Shown piece by piece: positions 20,790 to 31,598 of a stretch of DNA of 64,000 nt. This DNA is from Pegoplata infirma. Lineage: Eukaryota > Arthropoda > Insecta > Diptera > Anthomyiidae. Under the pieces are notes generated by a model. The model searched no databases. It saw nothing but the letters and a program-made list of their open reading frames with translations, and was not told the DNA's origin. Both the position numbers and the translations under genes were made by a program. Each line of letters begins with the position of its first letter. Within the stretch, counting starts at the first letter, position 1. The stretch spans positions 63,310,844 through 63,374,843 of the forward strand of contig OY992540.1 in assembly GCA_963921195.1 (NCBI GenBank), given 5' to 3'.

Positions 20790-22135
20790 TTCTGAATTTC
20801 AATTGTGATTTCTGAATTTCAATTGTGATTTCTGAATTTCAATTGGTCTTTTCTGAATTTCAATTATGATTTCTGAATTTCAATTGGGCTTTTCTGAATT
20901 TCAATTGTGATTTTCTGAATTTCAATTGGGCTTTTCTGAATTTCAATTGTGATTTTCTGAATTTCAATTGTGATTTTCTGAATTTAAATTGTGCTTTTCT
21001 GAATTTCAATTGTGCTTTTCTGAATTTCAATTGGGCTTTTCTGAATTTCAATTGTGATTTTCTGAATTTCAATTGTGATTTTCTGAATTTCAATTGTTCT
21101 TTTCTGAATTTCAATTACGATTTCTGAATTTCAATTGGTCTTTTCTGAATTTCAATTGGGCTTTTCTGAATTTCAATTGTGCTTTTCTGAATTTCAATTG
21201 TGCTTTTCTGAATTTCAATTGGGCTTTTCTGAATTTCAATTACGATTTCTGAATTTCAATTGGGCTTTTCTGAATTTCAATTGTGATTTTCTGAATTTCA
21301 ATTGGGCTTTTCTGAATTTCAATTGTGATTTTCTGAAGTTCAATTGGGCTATTCTGAATTTCAATTGTGATTTTCTGAATTTCAATTGTGCTTTTCTGAA
21401 TTTCAATTGTGATTTTCTGAATTTCAATTGTGATTTTCTGAATTTCAATTGTGCTTTTCTGAATTTCAATTGTGCTTTTCTGAATTTCAATTGGGCTTTT
21501 CTGAATTTCAATTGTGCTTTTCTGAATTTCAATTGGGCTTTTCTGAATTTCAATTGTGATTTTCTGAATTTCAATTGTGATTTTCTGAATTTCAATTGGG
21601 CTTTTCTGAATTTCAATTACGATTTCTGAATTTCAATTACGATTTCTGAATTTCAATTATGCTTTTCTGAATTTCAATTGGACATTTCTGAATTTCAATT
21701 GTGCTTTTCTGAATTTCAATTGGGCTTTTCTGAATTTCAATTACGATTTCTGAATTTCAATTGTGCTTTTCTGAATTTCAATTGTGCTTTTCTGAATTTC
21801 AATTGGGGTTTTCTGAATTTCAATTGTGCTTTTCTGAATTTCAATTGGGCTTTTCTGAATTTCAATTGTGCTTTTCTGAATTTCAATTGGGCTTTTCTGA
21901 ATTTCAATTGATCTTTTCTGAATTTCAATTGTGCTTTTCTGAATTTCAATTGTGATTTCTGAATTTCAATTGGGCTTTTCTGAATTTCAATTGTGATTTC
22001 TGAATTTCAATTGGGCTTTTCTGAATTTCAATTATGATTTCTGAATTTCAATTGGGCTATTCTGAATTTCAATTGGGATTTCTGAATTTCAATTGTGATT
22101 TCTGAATTACAATTGATCTTTTCTGAATTTCAATT
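20790..22135 (-). repeat. 21-bp minisatellite, right arm (about 64 units)
   Basis: Complement of the left arm, reading TTTCTGAATTTCAATTG repeatedly. The order of variant units mirrors the left arm: the frame seen on the minus strand at 19551-20003 recurs nearly unchanged on the plus strand at 21135-21629. The arms therefore arose by inverted duplication or were kept alike by conversion. Confidence 0.95.
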
Positions 22136-22403
22136 GGAAAAGGTGTAGAGGACTTTTAAGAATTTTTTAAAAGAACGTAAAAAAACAAAAATTTTTAAGA
22201 AGTTATGAGTAAAAGAATTTTGAGTAAAGGAACAAACTACCAATTTTTAAAAATACGAAATCTTTCGAACGAGTAATCAAAAAGCTCTCAAAATTTACCA
22301 CGAAGAAGTTTTCGAAGGTTACTAAAAACAGTAAAAAATTTTGAAAATCTTAAAAAAACAAAATTTAAAGTGTCCGATTTGACATGGAATGCCCCATATG
22401 TAA

Positions 22404-22720
22404 ATGACGATACATCATAATTATAGATTTTTATGCGTTAAATATGAATATAAACTTTTTTTTGTTAAGCGGTCTAATGGTTTCGAGAAATCATTATTTG
22501 AAATTTTCAAAAAATTACGGTTTTCCTAACGGTCAAAAAATTAAAAAAAAATGTTTCCTTGTCCATTTTATAGAACTAGAGACAAACTTGCATTTAAAAT
22601 TAATTTGTGTTAAATCCGAACTGTAGAGCTTATGGGCAAAATTTTCATTGGTCTTCTTCAATCAAAGTTTTGTTTTTTTGTTCATTAAAAACTATCAATT
22701 TTGACAGAAAGGCGTTATGG
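22404..22720. other. Unclassified repeat-like DNA
   Basis: AT-rich, with GTAAGCGGTCT-like phrases reminiscent of dispersed repeats. The 60- and 97-codon frames that overlap here have no recognisable domain; the second runs into the hAT MITE. Confidence 0.35.
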
Positions 22721-22728
22721 GTTAAAAT

Positions 22729-23668
22729 CAGGGTTCGAAAAAAAACTCTAACGTACGGTACGTTAGTGTTCTGTATGGAACTATGGAGCGACCGTACGTT
22801 ATCGAAACGTACCGTTCCAAGAACACATTCACTAAAAAGTTTTTTAGTGGTTGTGAAGGTGTTCGCAAACAGAATTCCGAACGTTATGCCTGCGAGTTGA
22901 AGAACAGAAACTTTACGATAACGTACCGAACTAGGTTAGAAACAAAATAAAGTTCTTTTAGTGTTCTGTTTGCGAACTTTTGAGACATTTTTTTTTTAAA
23001 TTTAAAATGGCGATATCTTGAAAACTAAGCAAGATAGAGCAAAACGGAGCACATTTTTGGTTCTTGAGATCTCCATAGTATCGCTAGGCCTCTACACATG
23101 GGTCCTTATTTTGAATCTAAAAAAGTTAGCATTCCGGGAAATTTAAAAATGCACATATCTCGCTAAATACTGCCGACACGATGAAAAGTCTAAAAGCATT
23201 TTTGTGGATCTTGTCTCGTAGCACATGACCGCTTTTAGACTTTATGTCGTGTCGGCAGTATTTAGCGAGATATGTGCATTTTTAAATTTCCCGGAATGCT
23301 AGCTTTTTTAGATTCAAAATATGGACCCAATGGGGTCCACCCATGTGTAGAGGCCTAGCGATACTATGGAGATCCCAAGAACCAAAAATGTGCTCAGTTT
23401 TGCTCTATCTTGCTTAGTTTTCGAGATATCGCCATTTTAAATTTAAAAAAAAAAATGTCTCAAAAGTTCGCAAACAGAACACTAAAAGAACTTTATTTTG
23501 TTTCTAACCTAGTTCGGTACGTTATCGTAAAGTTTCTGTTCTTCAACTCACAGGCATAACGTACGGAATTCTGTTTGCGAACACCTTCACAACCACTTAA
23601 AAAATTTTTTAGTGAATGTGTTCTTGGAACGGAACGTTAAATAACGTACTGTTTTTTTTCGAACACTG
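22729..23668. mobile_element. 940-bp palindromic hAT MITE
   Basis: Ends CAGGGTTCGAAAAAAA and TTTTTTTCGAACACTG, with a perfect 8-bp duplication GTTAAAAT at 22721-22728 and 23669-23676. The whole element folds on itself around about 23200, with arms of about 460 bp. Landmarks include 'ACGTACGGTACGTTA', 'GGCGATATCTTGAAAACTAA' and 'AAATACTGCCGACACGA'. It holds no transposase. Confidence 0.92.
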
Positions 23669-23676
23669 GTTAAAAT

Positions 23677-24055
23677 GATCAGATTTGGCTAAACTTAAGT
23701 TTAAAAAAAGCGTGTCTTATTCTCTTTTAACTACGGTAGCGGAATAAGAGGTTTTCTCGTAAAACTCAAAGTAAATATTTTTTTCGGTAAGAAACAACTT
23801 TTATGCAATTCAATTCCACTTTGATTTTTGAAAGCGATTTCCTTCCGAAAATAATAATACTCGTTTTGCGTTTTACGAGTAAATCACTTTTTTCAAATCC
23901 AAACGGAATTGAGTCTGTGACATGCCCCGAAACAACATTTTGAGATTTTTTTACTTTCCTAAACGTAAAAAAAACGCAATTTTTTTAAATTTTGGAATTA
24001 TAGACTTGGTTTTTGCAGATCGGATTAAGATTAGGATTATTTTTATTTAGTTAAA
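23677..24055. other. Unclassified repeat-like DNA
   Basis: Contains 'ACGGTAGCGGAATAAGAGG' and AT-rich runs. No frame or terminal structure was identified. Confidence 0.35.
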
Positions 24056-24057
24056 AA

Positions 24058-24105
24058 AAGGTATAAAAGATTCTGCACAGCCAATTTTAACTTGTTTTTT
24101 TTTTC
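24058..24105 (-). mobile_element. 5' end of the ACAAGT dispersed repeat, minus strand
   Basis: On the minus strand: AAAACAAGTTAAAATTGGCTGTGCAGAATCTTTTATACC in two blocks, the family's opening phrase with a degenerate hairpin. Confidence 0.6.
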
Positions 24106-24960
24106 AAAAATTTAAAATTTTGGTGGAAATTTTTAAAACAATGCAAAACTTTGATCGATTGGCGCCATGGGTTAAACGAAAGAGTTAAGGGAAAACAATT
24201 TTGAGGTTTATTGCAAATTTCAAATAGCGAAAATACAGCTACTAAAAGCTACACATATTTTAATTTTTTTTTTGAACGGAAATCGTGAATAATTCCGCGA
24301 TTTTTTTTAATATTTTTGGTTTGATGAATGAAATCTACAAATGGCTCCATTCAAAAATACAACAAGAATCGTGGCATTAACGATATAGTAATGGCGTCCC
24401 AGACCGATATCATCATCATAAAGATCATCTCGTAAAATAATGCTGACATATAAAAAAATCGTTATTCGCGATTTCCAACATGATGGTTCATATCACATAG
24501 AATTTTTTGGTCCACCATTCGTAGTGTTATGGATGCCTTTATGATCTACTTTAAGCAAGTTTTTTTTATCAAAGACTAATTTAGGGGTTAATTTGCCGAA
24601 AACATAAAAAAATAAGAAATTCGTGAATTAAAGGGCTTACGACGAAAAGCTTTGAACCAAATTTGTGTTAGAAACATTGATACAAGTCATATCTTTGTTT
24701 TCAAGCCATAAAATTTGAAAATAATTTTTTTGTTAAAAAACCAGCTGAAAATCAGCCAATCTTTAATGTCATTTTACAAGAAAACTGCACCATATATCGA
24801 AAAACGGGGAACGCCATTTGAATCAGCATGTCCAAAACATGTAAAAATGATTGTCGTTACTCTTGTTTTAATTGGCTGTTCCGCAGTGTATTTCGATGAG
24901 TTTCAAACGGAATAACCAACTTAACAACTTATTTTATGCTTTCGTTGTTACTGGAGGGCA
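24106..24960. other. Diverged relative of the 29.7-32.6-kb foldback arm
   Basis: The stretch 24210-24400 (AAAATACAGCTACTAAAAGC, AACGGAAATCGTGAATAA, AAATGGCTCCATTC) matches, with many changes, the arm at 32360-32530. The rest is unclassified. The 66-codon frame at 24715-24915 has no recognised domain. Confidence 0.45.
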
Positions 24961-25990
24961 CACAAACACTGTTCACTGTTGCGTATGAGTAATATTAATG
25001 CGTTATACAATATAACTTATACGTCTGTATATTTACGAAGTACGGGAGTCTAAGAAATCATTATGCCTAATACCAAATCTTCTTAATTTCTTTTAAATAA
25101 ATTCAATACACTTCTAAGAAATTTATAAACAAATTGTTATTATAGTGTCACTTTTATTTATTACTAATTCATTGAGAAAAACTTTTTCAAAAGTTTCTTA
25201 TTAATACCCACAGTATTTTATCGTTCAATTTCAATTATTGTCTAATATTAAATTTACAAGCACACTAAAGAGCGTCTGTACAAAACCCGTAATAGTTAAA
25301 TTAACATTATCAACACAAATTGGGTCAATCACAGAATGTTTGCAGTTAATTAAATTATGCAAATTACTTTAAAAAGAATATTTTACTTGAAAACATAATG
25401 GTCTCTTATTTTATCTACTTAAGTATAACCAAGTTAATGGTATAATTTATGGAAAATATCATCCATCTATCTATGCTTGCCTGCGTTTACAAGTGAAAGC
25501 ATAGAGAGCAGTGACTGCAATAACAGTATCAATATAGTGCTATTAGCTGTCCTATATATACCGTAGGCAGAGTGCCAGTTCCTAGACAAAGTGTTTTTAT
25601 AAATTAGATAATAGACCATAAATATGATACGATACGGAGAATTATAGAGTAGAAGATATTATCAAATACATAAGCAATGGGAGATATAAAAAAAAAGACA
25701 GCAAACAAACTTAGAAAATAATATGTTTGTAAAACATAGACTGAAAATGTTTTTCATAAACTGATATAATTTAAACTTTTACGGGAGAAAAGAGAAGATA
25801 TAGATTTATTAATATTAAGGATGGGATTGCAAGTGACTTTTCAATCACGCTTACGAAATTTTTATTTTTTCATGGACGATGACGTTAAATTTCATTTTTT
25901 GATGGCTCACATTAAATCTGAATATGTCGTAAGCTGCGAAACAGAGGAAAAAATTCGGAACTGAAAAAAAAACTACTTTGCTATACTAGG
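24961..25990. other. Apparently unique noncoding DNA
   Basis: No gene, repeat end or array recognised. It has higher sequence complexity than its surroundings (25440-25640), so it could be host intergenic or intronic DNA. Confidence 0.4.
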
Positions 25991-26260
25991 TCAAGAGGAT
26001 TAAGAAAACTGCAATAAAAATTTAAAAAAAATCGCAAAGCTAAAAATCATAATCCTACGATCTTAATGGGTAAAAATTTTGTAGAATCGATAGAAATTTT
26101 TCATAAGAATTATTTAAAAAATCAAACATTACAAACATTTTCAAAAATTAGATTTTAGGAAAAAAAAAGCTCCGAATTTTTAAAAATTCGATATCTTTTC
26201 AAAAAAAATTTAAAATTTTACCAGGAAGGAGTTTTCGATTCGGCATGGAGTGCCCATAAA
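25991..26260. mobile_element. Right arm fragment of the ATGGGGCATTCC MITE family
   Basis: AATCCTACGATC, 'AAATTTTGTAGAATCGATAG', 'AAAAATTCGATATCTTTTC' and a final GGCATGGAGTGCCCAT match, with divergence, the right arms at 43400-43830 and 22150-22400. The left arm is missing. Confidence 0.55.
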
Positions 26261-26261
26261 A

Positions 26262-26565
26262 ATTAATGATCCTCAATTGATTATAAGACGATGTCCATAC
26301 ATCTGTTAGTTGAAAACGCCCTTAATTTCGAAGGACTAATCCGAGGCTACTGTAGCTCAACACACATATTTTCCAAATTTCCCGCTTTGGTGTTGAATTT
26401 TGGACAAATCGGTCTAGTTTATCAAAAGTTATTAACAAAATCGTGAATTTTGCCAGGGAACTTCCCGAATTTATGTTTAAAAATTCCGCTTACACGATTC
26501 CGTTTAATTTCTGTCAAACCGGTTTAGAAGTTAATAAGTTATGGGCGAAGCCGTGAATTCGAAGT
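26262..26565 (-). mobile_element. 3' tail of the ACAAGT repeat, minus strand
   Basis: On the minus strand it carries GACATCGTCTTATAATCAAT then GAGGATCATTAATTTT, preceded by two copies of the 'AATAACTTTTGATAAACT' type phrase. These are diverged versions of the tail at 1-548. Confidence 0.55.
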
Positions 26566-26569
26566 CTCA

Positions 26570-28905
26570 CGGAAAAGAAACACAAAACAGTTTCTTCTCT
26601 TATTAACGGAAGAGACGTACGAGTAAGCTTTGCTCAGGAAACTCCTCAACTCCCTATAGTTACCTAACCTTAGATGGGACAATGGAGCTTACACGGTGGG
26701 GTCTTTTCCGATTAGGAAAGAAGAGGAGGCCTGTCACATAGAACGACATTGTACCTCATATGGACTCGGAGACAATCTCGGAGTAGAGACGACCTCACTT
26801 GTCTTACCTACGGTACCGACGGACGCTAGCGTGGTTGGAGTGGTTGGTCAAATATAACACCCAATCACAAATTGATGAGTTTGAAAGGATCAATGGCTCC
26901 ATACGGGAAGATTTTTTTTGTTCTTATATAGGTAGTCTTCAGATGTCATTGAATGACATCTGAAAAGACACCCTGTTACCACCTTGAGGGCCATTTTCTG
27001 CCCCGTTTCGAGTTTTTTCCACTGTGCATCGTTAATGGACGGAGACAAGACACGTGTGGCATTGTCGAAAAAAGACGACCTATGCCTTTGTACGTGGTAA
27101 GATCGTTTGCTTATCTTTGCCCCAGGTGCTGCCCGTTCATCTCTTCAACGTGACTGCCAAATTGGAACGTAAGAATCTTTGGGCTTTTCACAGTTGGACA
27201 GAGGTCCACTTATGTGAATATTGAGTTCTCTAGTAAGCTTTTTAGTCTATGTGGTGAAGAGTGTGAGAACTCGAGGTTTCTGGCTGCCAAAATATGGCCC
27301 AGGATTGGCAGATAACTGTTAAACTGTTCCTTCAGATCTTCGATATCCCTGCCAGTGCACAAAAATGTGCAGTCTTCTTCATAAGATATAAGTTTTAGCC
27401 CTCAATCGGGATTTTGGAGATTAAGATTTTAAATTAGATGGGGAAAAGGAGCCTGTCTATTGCACACCCTTTTTATTTCTCCTTAATCCCTACCCAGAAC
27501 CTCTGAACTCTACAGATGACTGCCTCTTAGCCATGTAGTTTGCCAACAATCTTTTCTTGGCGTTGGGAGCAAAAAGTTCCTGTGGCAGACCGTGTCGACG
27601 ACCAAAGACAGATCAAGAGACTCCGCTTTGTTCCTCACGTGAGGGTGCTTACTGTTAAGGATGTAGCCAGAACGAAAACTATTCTCCCTAAGCCAAGGTA
27701 GATGGTCAGGCTACTGTAACTTAACCACGTGTTTGAGCATGATCATTGTAAGACCATTATTTCTAGACATTTTTCGGAGTGTAGTAGAGGTAAAGATTTA
27801 ATCTTTCTGGTCCCTGTTGGGTCTCTACAAACTGTCGGTTTAAGGAAGCACCTTTGGGTCTTTCGTTTAAAACCTTAATCCAACTCTTCTTGGTGCTGTA
27901 ACAACAGATCTTTGCAGTGAGCAGAGACTAGAGCATCAATCTCAGCACTCAGTTACCTTAAACGTTGGTCCGCTGCATTTTCCCTTTGGTTTGTATCCCG
28001 TTAATTTGCTAGATGACATGTCTCGGGCGGAAAGTTGGTGCGTATCTTAGCGATGCGGCAATCCGGAATGCAGGGGTTTTTCTCTACTACCAAGATTTTT
28101 CGGTTATTCTTCTCTCCCTCTTAAGTTGTCGAGTTAGTGGTCAGTTGTCCAAATTGTAAAAAAAAGTTCACAAAAGTCCGTTCTTCAGCAGATATGAAGT
28201 TCGGACATTTTTCGATTTTAACAGTGATCGGGATGTGATCAAAGTTGAGGACGATGTTGGCAAATCAGTTGGTGTAAGCTACAAGGTCGGGGCTGACAAA
28301 CTGTAGGATCCGGTGAGCTACTACAGTTTGTGGTGGGGCGAGTAGGGTGCCTCTCATTGATAACAGAGAGTGCAAGGCATCATTGTACGCACTTAGAACT
28401 CAAAGGACCTAAATGAAAGGGCGACATCCTAGAGGGCAGGCCGTTATTGGAGTGATGTAGTTATCAAAATCTCAATCTCAAACTATCCAGATTAAACGGT
28501 GATTTCCTGGAGTTTCAAGTGATCGTCGTTCGATGTAGTAATCAGCGGGTGGATGTTAAAGGAGTTATGGGCAAGAAAAGCAAGCCCGCATCCTTGTCTC
28601 ACTCACGGTCTTGTCTTATTCCACTATAACATGTATAACAAGAGAGGGAATTTCAGCTCATTCTCTTGGAGGATTATGATTGATATGCTTCTCTTGTCCA
28701 TGAACTTAACATTCCTGCTCAGACTGTTAAAATTCCACTGTAATATCTTGAAATCACTACATGGTGGAGGTTCCAACGGGCTGGCTCTTGTGGTCGGCTG
28801 TTCGTCAATTGGATCTGTTTCTGCTCGCCATCTGGTGTGGGAATGGCCAATCTGGTGCTTCACCACCAGGTGCGCTACGTGCGTTGGCAGACTGACGCCT
28901 TATTA
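26570..28905 (-). pseudogene. Decayed Jockey/CR1-like non-LTR retrotransposon (endonuclease + reverse transcriptase)
   Basis: This is the only long GC-richer block. On the minus strand, pieces of a pol-like protein appear in order but in changing frames. Near 28640-28765 is FKILQWNFNSLSRNV and IIILQENELK, the start of an APE-type endonuclease (family pattern: ILQWN...IQE). Near 28560-28620 is GLAFLAHNSF. Near 28200 is VLNFDHIPITV, like the endonuclease SxDHxPI box. A reverse transcriptase follows, with VDTV at about 27590 and GLKLISYEEDCTFLCTG at 27372-27415, where the usual YADD core reads YEED, then LPILGHILAARNLEFS at about 27270-27320. Many stops and frameshifts make it inactive. Neither end shows a clear poly(A) or target duplication. 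The open frames on the plus strand in this block are shadows. Confidence 0.85.
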
Positions 28906-29032
28906 AGACATTAAAAAAAATTACACTAAAAAAAATTTACACTCAAAAAAAATTACACTCGACTTTTTTTACTAAAATGATTAAAATTAGAAAATTACTG
29001 TCAGATAAAATGGGCATTGGGGAGGGTATTTT
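28906..29032. other. TTACACTC-A(n) repeat fragments
   Basis: Three short TTACACT(A/C)-AAAAAAA phrases in tandem, like those at about 15215-15245. They are probably remnants of the CACTCAAAAAA MITE termini. Confidence 0.45.
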
Positions 29033-29092
29033 TGGATTCAGCCAAATCGAATTTATTTTTTAACTTGCTTTTATTTTTTGTATTTAAAGCAT
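29033..29092 (-). mobile_element. 5' end of an ACAAGT-type repeat (GGCTGAATC subfamily)
   Basis: Minus strand: AAAGCAAGTTAAAAAATAAA, then TTCGATTTGGCTGAATCC and ATACCCTCCCC. It matches the plus-strand end at 36303. Confidence 0.6.
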
Positions 29093-29715
29093 AAAATTTC
29101 GTTTAAAACAATTTCGTAGCTAAAACTCTTAAATAAACATAAATTTTGTTTTAATTAAATTTCAAGCAGTAGAAAATATATAAAAAATACAAGATTATTT
29201 AAAATGAATGGAAAAATTAACAGCAATATCCTACAAGTGTTTGCCAAATGTATTATATTTCATTTTCATCCCCTTCTGCTTTTTTTTTTAACAAATTTAT
29301 TATGTAGCAATTTGCTAAAAGAAAAAAATTTAAATAATTTTTCATTAGAAACTTGAATTATTACTATTAGTCTTTAGTTTATACTTTTTATGTATTTTAT
29401 ATACATTGTTAGCACTTTCTTTCGTTTAAACTTTATTATGCATTAAATAGAGTTTTAGTTAATCCAAGGCACAAAAAATAAAGGAGGGTGAGAAATCCTT
29501 GGAACAGAGGATCTAATAAATTAGTTTGTGTATAATTTAGAGAAAATTTATTACGTGGATCTGGTCAAGGAAGTGAACGTTAAGGAATTCGAAATTTAAA
29601 AATGGAGAAAAAGTCCATTTGATTTCAATGTTAAGGGGGGTTTAAAGAAATAAAAAAACAGCCTCATGTGAACAATTTTCAAACAGCTATAAAAAAAATA
29701 AATACGATATATTTT
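29093..29715. other. AT-rich DNA, no gene seen
   Basis: Apparently unique, with runs of A and T. No repeat end or frame recognised. Confidence 0.4.
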
Positions 29716-30481
29716 TTAATTCGTCCATTCCACCAGACATTTGGTAATTTTAGGCATTTTTTGACCGAGGGTATTCCGATTTTTGTTATTTTTTTCATAC
29801 AGATACTCTATGGAGCCAATTTCAAATTTCATCCATCGGATCGAAAATATTCGAAAAACTCGCGATTTTATTCACGATTTTCGTTTTTAAAAAAGTCAAA
29901 AAAATGCAAAATCTGTGTAACTTTGAGCAGCTGTATTTTCTAAACTACTTATCGCATTTTAACAATCCATAGCGCATACGAATGGTTTGTAAGTCTATTT
30001 TGATATCTTATAAACTGAAAAAATGTCGGTGGTTTAAAAGTGCATTTTATATGCAAATGCAGTTTTGAAGTGCATTTTGCGAAACTTTTACCCCTTTTAA
30101 TTTTTTTTTACTTAGCATATTTGGAAAATTTAGAATTTTTGCTACAGAAAAATGTTTTCATTACAATGGACCGAGCATGTGTGATATTTTAAATATTTTT
30201 TTTTAAAAAAATACTTCCTTAAGTTTCCCTTATAAAAATTTTTATTTTTTAAATTATACCAAAATCATGTAAAAAGACATGTTTTTAAACCGTTATATTT
30301 TCAAAAGTACTAATCGTATCTCATTGTTTTTATGCACATTAGAAAGGTATTTTTGTTTTTTTTTTGCATTTAATGACCGCAAATATGTTGGTGTTTCAGA
30401 ATTGCATATTAAATGCAAATGCAGTTTTGAAGTGCATTTTTCAAAACTTTCACCCCTTTGAATTTTTTTTTTAGTTATCAT

Positions 30482-31598
30482 CAGGGCAAGGGGGTTCATG
30501 TAAATACATATTTGTTGTCGTTTGCCAGAGAACAACTTAAAGTATTTATCTTCGCGAATCATCGAATTTGCTTAAAAATGGCATTGATTTGTTAGTGCAT
30601 ATTTTTGCATATTTTGATGAAAATGCATGTTTTTGCATATTTTGCTTTAACTACATATTTTCTTGCATATATTTTAATATTTATTAAAAAAAAATTGATT
30701 TTTTTTTGTTATTTTATTGAAATTTGCTATTTTTCATGAAAAATGTGCAAATCGGTTCATGCATTTTGATAAAAAAGAAATAAAAAAAAATATTTTTTTT
30801 TTCAAAAAATTTAAGCAAAAATTGCGCAATATAGTGGGAAAAATATAAATACAATTTTCATAGAGTAATTTCGTTCAAGGGCTGCTTCTAAAACACGGAA
30901 AGGAGTCTTCCTAATTGTTTTTATTAAACTGCACTGACAATGAGTTAAAAAAAACTAAATTTATGTAATTTTTTTTTCCGTTAAAGGGTCCTAATTGCGC
31001 ATCGTTTTGGGGCAACCGTTTTCAAATTAGAAAAAAAATCCGAATTCGGGACGCGATAACTTACGTATTTGTAAATGTTTACACTATGGTGGAGCAAATT
31101 TAACTTTTTTTGAATTTCGAAAACGTCAGGGTTGGGAAGTTGCTCTTTAGGGTCCATATTAACACAACAATATTGGACCTGTGGGACCATGGGTTTTGGG
31201 TTTCTTTTTGACTTGAAAATAGGAAAGTTCTAAACAAAGAAGAATATATATTTTTGAAAAAAAAAAAAAATAAAAAGTTAAAAGTTTTTTCACTTTGTTC
31301 GAAACTTTCCGATTTTCAAGTAAAAAAAGGAACCCAAAACCATTGTACTACAGGTCCTATATTTTTGTATATTAATACAACCCTAAAAGGCAACTTTCCC
31401 GACCCCGACGATTTCGAAATTCGAAAAAAGCTAAATTTGCTCCACTGAATTTTATGTTTTACGATTTTGTAGGAATAAATATTAAAATAAAAATTTTTTA
31501 ATGCATATTTTTTAGTTTTTATTGCATATTTTTAAATTTTTAATACATATTTTTAGCGCTAAAAACGCGATTTTTAGTGCATGAACTTCCTTGCCCTG
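30482..31598. mobile_element. 1.1-kb hAT MITE inside the foldback
   Basis: Ends CAGGGCAAGGGGGTTCATG and CATGAACTTCCTTGCCCTG, with a perfect 8-bp duplication GTTATCAT (30474-30481 and 31599-31606). The flanks are rich in TTTTGCATATTTT repeats. Another inverted repeat lies inside (31083-31446). Confidence 0.92.
31083..31447. repeat. Nested inverted repeat with GTGGAGCAAATTT ends
   Basis: 'GGTGGAGCAAATTTAACTTT' near 31089 and its complement near 31428-31446 bound arms of about 175 bp. Internal pairs include GGGTTGGGAAGTTGC against GGCAACTTTCCCGACCC. It is probably a small MITE inserted in the hAT element. No clean target duplication seen. Confidence 0.65.

Larger units (their letters stand above)
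19014..22145. mobile_element. 3.1-kb foldback element with 21-bp satellite arms
   Basis: Ends CACCTTTTCCAATTG and CAATTGGAAAAGGTG, flanked by TA (19012-19013 and 22146-22147). The target is recoverable from the related copy at 43550, whose ATACTAGAGGAC corresponds to the joined flanks. Each arm is about 1.3 kb of a 20-21-bp tandem repeat plus about 150 bp of inverted unique DNA (20350-20500 and 20660-20790) around a loop near 20580. Drosophila Foldback (FB) elements have this build, long inverted arms of short tandem repeats, but FB is known for longer target duplications, so the TA makes this FB-like in form only. Confidence 0.85.
17823..22403. mobile_element. ATGGGRCATTCCATGTC MITE, expanded by an internal foldback
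   Basis: The left end ATATGGGACATTCCATGTCA with AATCGGACAC and the right end GTGTCCGATTTGACATGG with AATGCCCCATAT are inverted. Complementarity extends about 260-300 bp, including AAAATTGGTAGTTTGTTCC on the left and its complement near 22240. The body (17823-19011 plus 22148-22403) includes a pair of inverted 165-bp-type modules (18310-18500 and 18640-18815). The foldback element at 19014-22145 is inserted in it at a TA. Confidence 0.75.

Noticed and set aside
19225..21955. Many open frames of 60-164 codons with 7-residue periods (KFRKAQL, FSEFQLC, FLNFNCA)
   Set aside because: They are produced on all frames of both strands by a 21-bp tandem array and break at every 20-bp unit. There is no start context or domain, so they are not coiled-coil or repeat proteins.
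19024..22135. CRISPR-like array
   Set aside because: Units are contiguous with 20-21-bp periodicity, no spacers of unique sequence, and a eukaryotic context. The 16-bp and 35-bp arrays were rejected for the same reason.
28553..28906. 117-codon plus-strand frame in a GC-richer region
   Set aside because: It is the shadow of the minus-strand endonuclease domain, which gives recognisable ILQWN motifs in the opposite direction.
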